DNA of 64,000 nucleotides from Antedon mediterranea (Eukaryota > Echinodermata > Crinoidea > Comatulida > Antedonidae). The stretch lies in NCBI RefSeq assembly GCF_964355755.1, contig NC_092676.1, positions 29,769,871-29,833,870 on the forward strand, read 5' to 3'. The translations under genes were made by a program, and so were the position numbers. The notes under the pieces were generated by a model. That model saw only the letters and a list, made by a program, of their open reading frames with translations, was not told where the DNA came from and did not search any database. Below, in pieces: positions 49,201 through 61,200 of the stretch. The stretch's first letter is position 1; each line of letters opens with the position of its first letter.

Positions 49201-52200
49201 TCTATGGTATAAAAGGTTGAATTATTTTACTTGCACTATAAGAATTACATAAAATGATTGATGTAAATGCCTCAAAAATATATTTATTTGAAATTATAAA
49301 CATCGCAAGCAAGGAACTAATACTGCATAAGTACATACTAAAATGATTCAATTAAGTTTGTTTCTTAAAGTGGTTGATCCAACTTCTGAATTCAAAAGAA
49401 CAAACAAAATTATGAAACATTATAAAAAGAATACTGAACATACTTTAGCTTCAACTGCTTCAGCCTCCAATTGAGCAATCCTACCAGCCCCAAGCACAGC
49501 TGTTGCTCCAGCCCTGATGTCATGCTGTGCTCTGTCACTGGTGATGATTCCCTTGTGTCTTAGGGCTAGCTCTTTTCTCTCCAATTCCTCTCTGTAAAAA
49601 ATAACATACATTTTAAATGGCAAATAAACATCAACAAAAAAAATCATGAAAAGGCCAACTATAATTTACTGTAGATTGTGCTGAAGTTAAACTAGAAAAC
49701 ATCTTAAATTTATAAAAGAATGAACAGAAAAATACCTGAGGTTGCCAATGTCTGTGTTAAGTTTCTGATTCTCTTTAAACAATCTCTCTTCTGTATCTTT
49801 TGTAATAGCCTGGTATCTCTTCACTTCACTATATAAACGTTCATTCTCCTACAGGAGATAGAAATCAATTATAATCATTGTACTGCACCCTGTAACATTC
49901 CTAATTAATGTCTTATTTGATAAATATTTGAAACTTTAGTGCAACAAACATAGAGTTAAGCTCTGACTACACTATCAAACTTTGTGTAACAAAATGATGT
50001 GCCCATATATGGACACGATGATATCATATCACTACCATATTTGTGCACATCACATTTTTTTTGTCAAACTAGCTTGAAAGTGTAGAGAGAACTTGACTAT
50101 ACTATCAAACTTTATGTGATGGATGTGATGTGCCCATATATGGACACAATGTCATATTACTGCTATATTTGGGCACATCAAATTTTTTTTGTCAAACTAG
50201 TTTGATAGTGTAGACAGAGCTTCAGTGTATATTTACCTGTTGATAGCCTTGTAGTAATGTTTCCTGTTCTATAACCTCTTTATGCAACATTTTAATTTCT
50301 TCTTTATTATTCTCATCCACTGACCTCCCTGACATTAATCGTTTTTTTGCCAGATTTTGGTCTTCTTCACTGTTGATCTACATGGCAAGAATATAAACAA
50401 GATTTTAAAAAGTTGATTTTTGAAATTGAAGTAAAAATCTTTCATGTCATGCCATACAATACTCATTAGGAGTTCTAACTTGGTAATCCTAAGTCCTTAC
50501 AAGTCATCTTACAAGAAATCCTACAATCCATAAATCTTTTAAACAGATTAAATGTCTTAAAAATGGTTTTATTGGTAGTAATTCAAACTTTTCTTTTGCT
50601 TTAAGGAATCTCGAGTTAGAGATTTGTTGTAATGATGTATTTTAATTTTATTAAAGATGCTCTCTGAATATCAGTTACCTCACTCTTTAAAGATGTTTAA
50701 AATACAATTTTATTTTTAAAATAGATAAATTTAGCGACAATTTTTGTATATTTTATAAAATTATTAGAACTTTTCATGTATTCCCTTTTTTTAATGTTTC
50801 TTGCATGTATTCCCTTTTTTTAATGTTTCTTGCATGTATTCCCTTTTTTTAATGTTTCTTGCATGTATTCCCTTTTTTTAATGTTTCTTGCATGTATTCC
50901 CTTTTTTTAATGTTTCTTGCATGTATTCCCTTTTTTTAATGTTTCTTGCATGTATTCCCTTTTTTTAATGTTTCTTGCATATATTCCCTTTTTTTAATGT
51001 TTCTTGCATGTATTCCCTTTTTTTAATGTTTCTTGCATGTATTCCCTTTTTTTAATGTTTCTTGCATGTATTCCCTTTTTTTAATGTTTCTTGCATGTAT
51101 TCCCTTTTTTTAATGTTTCTTGCATGTATTCCCTTTTTTTAATGTTTCTTGCATGTATTCCCTTTTTTTAATGTTTCTTGCATGTATTCCCTTTTTTTAA
51201 TGTTTCTTGCATGTATTCCCTTTTTTTAATGTTTCTTGCATGTATTCCCTTTTTTTAATGTTTCTTGCATGTATTCCCTTTTTTTAATGTTTCTTGCATG
51301 TATTCCCTTTTTTTAATGTTTCTTGCATGTATTCCCTTTTTTTAATGTTTCTTGCATGTATTCCCTTTTTTTAATGTTTCTTGCATATATTCCCTTTTTT
51401 TAATGTTTCTTGCATGTATTCCCTTTTTTTAATGTTTCTTGCATGTATTCCCTTTTTTTAATGTTTCTTGCATGTATTCCCTTTTTTTAATGTTTCTTGC
51501 ATGTATTCCCTTTTTTTAATGTTTCTTGCATGTATTCCCTTTTTTTAATGTTTCTTGCATATATTCCCTTTTTTTAATGTTTCTTACATATATTCCCTTT
51601 TTTTAATGTTTCTTGCATGTATTCCCTTTTTTTAATGTTTCTTGCATGTATTCCCTTTTTTTAATGTTTCTTGTATGTATTCCCTTTTTTTAATGTTTCT
51701 TGCATGTATTCCCTTTTTTTAATGTTTCTTGCATGTATTCCCTTTTTTTAATGTTTCTTGCATATATTCCCTTTTTTTAATGTTTCTTGCATGTATTCCC
51801 TTTTTTTAATGTTTCTTGCATGTATTCCCTTTTTTTAATGTTTCTTGCATGTATTCCCTTTTTTTAATGTTTCTTGCATGTATTCCCTTTTTTTAATGTT
51901 TCTTGCATGTATTCCCTTTTTTTAATGTTTCTTGCATGTATTCCCTTTTTTTAATGTTTCTTGCATGTATTCCCTTTTTTTAATGTTTCTTGCATATATT
52001 CCCTTTTTTTAATGTTTCTTGCATATATTCCCTTTTTTTAATGTTTCTTGCATGTATTCCCTTTTTTTAATGTTTCTTGCATGTATTCCCTTTTTTTAAT
52101 GTTTCTTGCATGTATTCCCTTTTTTTAATGTTTCTTGCATATATTCCCTTTTTTTAATGTTTCTTGCATGTATTCCCTTTTTTTAATGTTTCTTGCATAT

Positions 52201-55200
52201 ATTCCCTTTTTTTAATGTTTCTTGCATGTATTCCCTTTTTTTAATGTTTCTTGCATGTATTCCCTTTTTTTAATGTTTCTTGCATGTATTCCCTTTTTTT
52301 AATGTTTCTTGCATGTATTCCCTTTTTTTAATGTTTCTTGCATGTATTCCCTTTTTTTAATGTTTCTTGCATGTATTCCCTTTTTTTAATGTTTCTTGCA
52401 TGTATTCCCTTTTTTTAATGTTTCTTGCATATATTCCCTTTTTTTAATGTTTCTTGCATGTATTCCCTTTTTTTAATGTTTCTTGCATATATTCCCTTTT
52501 TTTAATGTTTCTTACATATATTCCCTTTTTTTAATGTTTCTTGCATGTATTCCCTTTTTTTAATGTTTCTTGCATGTATTCCCTTTTTTTAATGTTTCTT
52601 GCATGTATTCCCTTTTTTTAATGTTTCTTGTATGTATTCCCTTTTTTAAATGTTTCTTGCATGTATTCCCTTTTTTTAATGTTTCTTGCATGTATTCCCT
52701 TTTTTTAATGTTTCTTGCATGTATTCCCTTTTTTTAATGTTTCTTGCATATATTCCCTTTTTTTAATGTTTCTTGCATGTATTCCCTTTTTTTAATGTTT
52801 CTTGCATGTATTCCCTTTTTTTAATGTTTCTTGCATGTATTCCCTTTTTTTAATGTTTCTTGCATGTATTCCCTTTTTTTAATGTTTCTTGCATGTATTC
52901 CCTTTTTTTAATGTTTCTTGCATGTATTCCCTTTTTTTAATGTTTCTTACATGTATTCCCTTTTTTTAATGTTTCTTGCATGTATTCCCTTTTTTTAATG
53001 TTTCTTGTATGTATTCCCTTTTTTTAATGTTTCTTGCATATATTCCCTTTTTTTAATGTTTCTTGCATGTATTCCCTTTTTTTAATGTTTCTTGTATGTA
53101 TTCCCTTTTTTTAATGTTTCTTGCATGTATTCCCTTTTTTTAATGTTTCTTGCATGTATTCCCTTTTTTTAATGTTTCTTGCATGTATTCCCTTTTTTTA
53201 ATGTTTCTTGCATATATTCCCTTTTTTTAATGTTTCTTGCATGTATTCCCTTTTTTTAATGTTTCTTGCATATATTCCCTTTTTTTAATGTTTCTTGCAT
53301 GTATTCCCTTTTTTTAATGTTTCTTGCATGTATTCCCTTTTTTTAATGTTTCTTGCATATATTCCCTTTTTTTAATGTTTCTTGCATGTATTCCCTTTTT
53401 TTAATGTTTCTTGCATGTATTCCCTTTTTTTAATGTTTCTTGCATATATTCCCTTTTTTTAATGTTTCTTGCATGTATTCCCTTTTTTTAATGTTTCTTG
53501 CATATATTCCCTTTTTTTTAATGTTTCTTGCATATATTCCCTTTTTTTAATGTTTCTTGCATATATTCCCTTTTTTTAATGTTTCTTGCATATATTCCCT
53601 TTTTTTAATGTTTCTTGCATGTATTCCCTTTTTTTAATGTTTCTTGCATGTATTCCCTTTTTTTAATGTTTCTTGCATGTATTCCCTTTTTTTAATGTTT
53701 CTTGCATGTATTCCCTTTTTTTAATGTTTCTTGCATGTATTCCCTTTTTTTAATGTTTCTTGCATGTATTCCCTTTTTTTAATGTTTCTTGCATGTATTC
53801 CCTTTTTTTAATGTTTCTTGCATATATTCCCTTTTTTTAATGTTTCTTACATATATTCCCTTTTTTTAATGTTTCTTGCATGTATTCCCTTTTTTTAATG
53901 TTTCTTGTATGTATTCCCTTTTTTTAATGTTTCTTGCATGTATTCCCTTTTTTAATGTTTCTTGCATATATTCCCTTTTTTTAATGTTTCTTGCATGTAT
54001 TCCCTTTTTTTAATGTTTCTTGCATGTATTCCCTTTTTTTAATGTTTCTTGCATATATTCCCTTTTTTAATGTTTCTTGCATATATTCCCTTTTTTTAAT
54101 GTTTCTTGCATGTATTCCCTTTTTTTAATGTTTCTTGCATGTATTCCCTTTTTTTAATGTTTCTTGCATGTATTCCCTTTTTTTAATGTTTCTTACATAT
54201 ATTCCCTTTTTTTAATGTTTCTTGCATGTATTCCCTTTTTTTAATGTTTCTTGTATGTATTCCCTTTTTTTAATGTTTCTTGCATGTATTCCCTTTTTTT
54301 AATGTTTCTTGTATGTATTCCCTTTTTTTAATGTTTCTTGTATGTATTCCCTTTTTTTAATGTTTCTTGCATGTGTTCCCTTTTTTTAATGTTTCTTGCA
54401 TGTATTCCCTTTTTTTAATGTTTCTTGCATGTATTCCCTTTTTTTAATGTTTCTTGCATGTATTCCCTTTTTTTAATGTTTCTTGCATGTATTCCCTTTT
54501 TTTAATGTTTCTTGCATGTATTCCCTTTTTTTAATGTTTCTTGCATGTATTCCCTTTTTTTAATGTTTCTTGCATGTATTCCCTTTTTTTAATGTTTCTT
54601 GCATGTATTCCCTTTTTTTAATGTTTCTTGCATGTATTCCCTTTTTTTAATGTTTCTTGCATATATTCCCTTTTTTTAATGTTTCTTGCATGTATTCCCT
54701 TTTTTTAATGTTTCTTGCATGTATTCCCTTTTTTTAATGTTTCTTGCATGTATTCCCTTTTTTTAATGTTTCTTGCATGTATTCCCTTTTTTTAATGTTT
54801 CTTGCATATATTCCCTTTTTTTAATGTTTCTTGCATGTATTCCCTTTTTTTAATGTTTCTTGCATGTATTCCCTTTTTTTAATGTTTCTTGCATATATTC
54901 CCTTTTTTTAATGTTTCTTGCATGTATTCCCTTTTTTTAATGTTTCTTGTATATATTCCCTTTTTTTAATGTTTCTTGCATATATTCCCTTTTTTTAATG
55001 TTTCTTGCATGTATTCCCTTTTTTTAATGTTTCTTGCATATATTCCCTTTTTTTAATGTTTCTTGCATGTATTCCCTTTTTTTAATGTTTCTTGCATATA
55101 TTCCCTTTTTTTAATGTTTCTTGCATGTATTCCCTTTTTTTAATGTTTCTTGCATGTATTCCCTTTTTTTAATGTTTCTTGCATATATTCCCTTTTTTTA

Positions 55201-58200
55201 ATGTTTCTTGCATGTATTCCCTTTTTTTAATGTTTCTTGTATGTATTCCCTATTTTTAATGTTTCTTGCATGTATTCCCTTTTTTTAATGTTTCTTGCAT
55301 GTATTCCCTTTTTTTAATGTTTCTTGCATGTATTCCCTTTTTTTAATGTTTCTTGCATGTATTCCCTTTTTTTAATGTTTCTTGCATATATTCCCTTTTT
55401 TTAATGTTTCTTGTATGTATTCCCTTTTTTTAATGTTTCTTGCATATATTCCCTTTTTTTAATGTTTCTTGCATGTATTCCCTTTTTTAAATGTTTCTTG
55501 CATGTATTCCCTTTTTTTAATGTTTCTTGCATGTATTCCCTTTTTTTAATGTTTCTTGCATATATTCCCTTTTTTTAATGTTTCTTGTATGTATTCCCTT
55601 TTTTAAATGTTTCTTGCATGTATTCCCTTTTTTTAATGTTTCTTGCATGTATTCCCTTTTTTAAATGTTTCTTGCATATATTCCCTTTTTTAATGTTTCT
55701 TGCATGTATTCCCTTTTTTTAATGTTTCTTGCATGTATTCCCTTTTTTTAATGTTTCTTGCATGTATTCCCTTTTTTTAATGTTTCTTGCATGTATTCCC
55801 TTTTTTTAATGTTTCTTGCATGTATTCCCTTTTTTTAATGTTTCTTGCATATATTCCCTTTTTTTAATGTTTCTTGCATGTATTCCCTTTTTTTAATGTT
55901 TCTTGCATATATTCCCTTTTTTTAATGTTTCTTGCATATATTCCCTTTTTTTAATGTTTCTTGCATATATTCCCTTTTTTTAATGTTTCTTGTATGTATT
56001 CCCTTTTTTTAATGTTTCTTGCATGTATTCCCTTTTTTTAATGTTTCTTGCATGTATTCCCTTTTTTTAATGTTTCTTGCATGTATTCCCTTTTTTTAAT
56101 GTTTCTTGCATATATTCCCTTTTTTTTAATGTTTCTTGCATGTATTCCCTTTTTTTAATGTTTCTTGCATATATTCCCTTTTTTTAATGTTTCTTGCATG
56201 TATTCCCTTTTTTTAATGTTTCTTGCATATATTCCCTTTTTTTAATGTTTCTTGCATGTATTCCCTTTTTTTAATGTTTCTTGCATGTATTCCCTTTTTT
56301 TAATGTTTCTTGCATGTATTCCCAACTTTAAACATTCCTAAAAAGAGCCAATATTAAATACCTTTGCTTGTAACACAAAATTATCTTGTTTTAACTTGAA
56401 CATTTCTTTCTCATGATGTAATTTTGTTTCTTCATTCTTTCTGTTGAATTCTCGTTCCTTTGATGCAATTTCTGCTTTTAATTTCCAGTTTTGTCGCTGC
56501 TCCTCCTTCCATCTCTGCTGCCATTCGGCCACTTCTGCAACAAGTGCCCTCTCTCGAGATATGATCTGAATCTTTGAATCCATTAAACTTGCCGATAAAT
56601 TTGGTTCATTGTTAGACCACTGAAAGTAAAATAATTATTATAGCTATAAAACATGAGAACACCTTTATCTATATAGATACAGATTGGTTACACTTATTAT
56701 GACTTTATCCTCACTTGTTTCACGGAATGGCAGATGGAACTGTTTAAATCTGCATGTGAACAAATGAATGAAGTACACCAAAGCTATTGCATATTACAAA
56801 ATTGATCTTACTTCTGGAGGTGGTGACTTCTTTCCACGACTGAAATGATCTTGAATGTAATGAGCGAATGATTGAACAGACTCCACCAAATTCTTGTCTC
56901 CTGCTCTTGTTCGACCACTTTTTGTACCAACCTCTGAACCTAATAATAATCATGGTTTTTTATTTTAATGACATCCAAAAATGAAAAAAACTAAATATCT
57001 GAACCTAAATAATGTTTTTTTAAGACAATTTTATTTAAATTTTGACTTCCAAAAAAGAGAAGAAAAAACTAAATATCTGGTAACTTTACTGACCTTTCAC
57101 CTTCTGCTTAGTGACTTGAGCAGGTGACCATGCGGTAGTTGATTTCAGCTTTGGTTGGCCATAGCCTGAACTCTTTACATTATCATATTTTCCTTTAGTA
57201 CCTAAATACAATTCAGTTTAAATGTCATTCTCTTTCAAAATATGTCTTGCTACACTGTACAACATACACTCAATTCAAGTTGCCTTGCTAGAAACTTTTA
57301 ACATAACGTCATGAAGTATTATTTCCCGAATGATTGTAAAATCAAAATGAAATAACTTTTTTTAAATAAAATTAGTCTTTACCTTTCTTATGTGGTTTGG
57401 ATGTTGATAGCAAGTTGTTAAAAGAGTCTTCATCATCAGCCTGCCATAAAAATACATAAATTTATTATTTTTTCTTAGAAATTCTTGCTAAGAGCCAAGG
57501 GGGAAAGATGCTAAATGTACACTACTTACACTTGCAGTTATTAATCTATCACTGCTAGGAACTTGAGAGGCTGGACGGAGACTAAATCCTGATTCATAGT
57601 CATCTCTGGTGGCTGGCTGGAGACTAAAACCTCTACCATCATTTTCATCCAGAGTGGCTGGTTGGAGACTAAACCCTCTGTCGTTTTCATCCAGAATGGC
57701 TGGTTGGAGACTAAACCCTCTGTTATTTTCATCCTGAGTGGCTGGTTGGAGACTAAAACCACTATTATCTGTGTTGGATGGTTGAAGACTGAATCCTCTG
57801 TTATCGTCTTCATCCAGAGTGGCTGGTTGGAGACTAAACCCTCTGTTATTTTCATCCTGAGTGGCTGGTTGGAGACTAAATGCACCATTGCTTGTGTCTC
57901 TCTCAGGAATTGATGGTAACCCAAATCCAGTGTCGTATTGCGTCTGATGACCCGTCTCATTCTGTGTTAAAAACAGACTATTCACATCATATCTGGTGCC
58001 AGCCTCATCATCACTAGAATTAAGAACTTGGTGGCGCTGTCTATCCTCTTGAACTTCACGAAGAATATCTTCCACAGTTCTTGAATGAGGATTTCTCAAA
58101 GAATCGTCTTCTTCGGTTTCTGACCCCTGACCTACGCTATCCCCACTAGCTTTCTTCAAAGCTGCATGTAAAGCTTCAATTTGTGTTCCTGTTCCTGCAT

Positions 58201-61200
58201 TTAGTAAATCTACAGAGAAAATATTACATTAATTAGCTGTTATGATATGATGATATACTGTACATTTTATCGCATTTTTTATGCTGGTTTTTAAAAGTAA
58301 AAAATCCCCCAGAAATACTGCATCTATTTTGAATGCATGTCTTGTTAATTGTTTAGTAAATCAAAATAAATCGATATACTATATTTTTAAATTTATCTAT
58401 TACCTTGTTTCAAAACATTACCTTCATCCTCAATTTCAGGTGAATTTTTTTTAGAATTTCCTGTACTCCTCTTGCCATCTTTCCCTCTAGTGCCACCTAA
58501 CTTATCAATTAGGGTTGATTCTCCTGTATCTAAAAGTGCAACTTTATGAAATAAAACAAAAGTAAGTTATCTTACAGTTTGACATATTATTACATAATAT
58601 TATAATAGGCAGACATTTTGAGTTTGAGTGAGATTGAGTGAGTTTGAGTGAGATTGAGTGAGTTTGAGTGAGTTCCAGTGAGTTTGAGTGAGTTTGAGTG
58701 AGTTTGAGTGAGTTCCAGTGAGTTTGAGTGAGTTCCAGTGAGTTTGAGTGAGTTCCAGTGAGTTTGAGTGAGTTTGAGTGAGTTTGAGTGAGTTTGAGTG
58801 AGTTCCAGTGAGCTTGAGTGAGTTCCAGTGAGTTCGGTTACGAAAGCTCTTCATTGGGAGCTTCAAACTACTGGGTACTGAAATGGTTCCACTGCTTTTT
58901 TAGAAACTTCATGACTTTTTATTTTGTGTTTTAAGTTTTGTAAATTTTATAATAATAATATTCCTTACCTTTTGAAAGCATACTTGGATTTTTCTAAAAA
59001 GAAAGATGATATAATAAATATAATAATTATAATGATGATAGGAACAAATGTAGTAATATGATGAAAGCCTGAAAAAGGTATGTAGCTGTCAAATAGATAC
59101 CAGATTTAAACGAATAGAAATCTATAAAAAATAATTACTTTTCTTTAGACCTAATGATTATACTGTGCAAGAGTGTTAATATTAGTATGCTTACTCCTTT
59201 ATTGCTTTTAACTTCTGGAGAAGATTCCTCAATACTAGAATTTGATGAATCCAATTTCTTTTTACTGTCTCTCTTTTGTGTCGTTAGATTGTTGCTTGCT
59301 TCTAACCTGCAAAATAACATTGAACTGTTTGTGTGATACCAAATGCAGGGCCTACCATGATAGGGTGAAAAGACAGCTAGCTCTCTAACAAATTGGGAAC
59401 CAATTTGATCTGATGCCTGGTAAATACTATTTTATTTAATCATATAGATAGCGCATAGTAGGCTTAGCCCCTAGCTCTTGATACTTTAACATACATAACT
59501 AAGTACACATATGCCCGTAGAGTACGCCCCATGCCTGATCGATAAAATTGACAACCACCCTTGACGTTCAACCTGCGACCTTATATATCAATCATTGAGT
59601 ACATACTTAGTTTGCTGTGCTGTCATATTAAGTGTCTTAGAGGAATCTGCCTCTGCATTCAATTTGCCAAAATCTATCGTCCTTCCTTTATTGTTCTCTT
59701 CCAGTTCTTTAAAGAACCGTTCCTTATCAGCAATTTCTGCTAACGTTTCTGCCCCAGGGCCGGTTGATGATAAGTGATCCTTCTCTGGTCCCTCAAAATC
59801 ATCTACAGTATATAAAAAAGTGCAATCTCAATCTTGCATTAAAAAGAATGATTTAATAACTAGCAATTTACAGTATAGTACAGTTGTACTCGTTTAACTT
59901 TGTATTTGTACAATTCTTTATGTATATGTACAGTATTGTGTATATTCCATATGTTTCTCTGTGGTATAATTGCTACCATTTTTTATTGTACTTTTATCCT
60001 CGATTTTATGCATTTCAGTTTTAGACAGTAGTTTATAAATGTAATTGTTTTAGATGTAATGCCCGATGAAACAGGAATAGATTTAAACATTTACAAGGGT
60101 CTATTATTACTTTTCGAACTCTGTACAAACAGAGTTTTTATTCTAGTCTACTTGAATTTATTTATTTATTGAAATTTAATACCTGTATGAGTAAGACTTT
60201 CATCTAAGCTTGACTTAGAAACCAACACATCACTATCGCAGAAAAAAAAACGAATTTAGCAATTTTAACCATCGATGCTTCTCTTAACATGTATATCATC
60301 AATATAGACAGATACTGTACCAAAATAGTACTAACCTTTTTTTAGTTTCAATAGCTGATTTATACGCTAAAAAGAAATTTACATTAAAACATTATAATAA
60401 CTATAATCATTTCAATATTTCCTTTTCAACTAGGGCATTCTAAAGATTATTTTATTAAGGTTGGTGTAAGGTGCCTGGGCGTAAGGTGCCTGGGCGTAAG
60501 GTGTCTGGCATAAGGTGCCTGGGCGTAAGGTGTCTGGCATAAGGTGCCTGGGTGTAAGGTGTCTGGCATAAGGTGCCTGGGCGTAAGGTGTCTGGCATAA
60601 GGTGCCTGGGCGTAAGGTGCCTGGGCGTAAGGTGTCTGGCATAGGGTGTCTGACGTAAGGTGCCTGGATGCAAGGTGCCTGGTGTAAGATGCCTGGGCGT
60701 TAGGTGCCTGGCATAAGGTGCCTAATGTAAAGTGTTTGGCGTAAGGTGTCCGCCGTATGGTGCCTGGATGTAAGGTGCCTGGTGTAAGATGCCTGGGCAT
60801 TAGGTGCCTGGCATAAGGTGTTTGGCGTAAGGTACCTGGTGTAAGATGACTGGGCGTTAGGTGCCTGGCATAAGGTGCCTGGCATGAATCAATTACGTCT
60901 TGACTAAACTGAGAACTTAACATACGTTCATCTAGACTGTCCCTACTCATAGCTACTTCTGCATCGCCTCCTGGTCTACTGCCTGTCTTCACAAACTTCT
61001 TTTGTTCACCCTGTAAAAATAAATAAAACAAAGCCTTGTGTATTAAATAGTTTGGTAGTCCTGCTTTTTAGAACTACTGCAAGTTTTATAATTCATAAAA
61101 TATATTTTACAATTGTTGTATGGTAAAAACAAACAAATATACACACATACTGTACATATACATTTAAAACAAATCATATCCAGTTCTAAAGCTCTATTTA

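Noticed and set aside
50775-56322. Regular 29-bp array as a CRISPR locus
   Set aside because: Units abut directly with no unique spacers, there are no cas genes, and the array sits in an intron of an animal gene.
57541-57960. 139-codon ORF overlapping CEP162 exon 12 in another frame
   Set aside because: It is open only because the in-frame FSLQPA repeat is stop-poor in several frames; the exon 12 frame is confirmed by its neighbours.
60447-60925. The repeat ORF after CEP162 exon 5 as coding exon
   Set aside because: Splicing at gtatgt (60925) leaves exactly the one base needed by exon 6, and the downstream exons then stay in frame. The repeat is taken as intronic.
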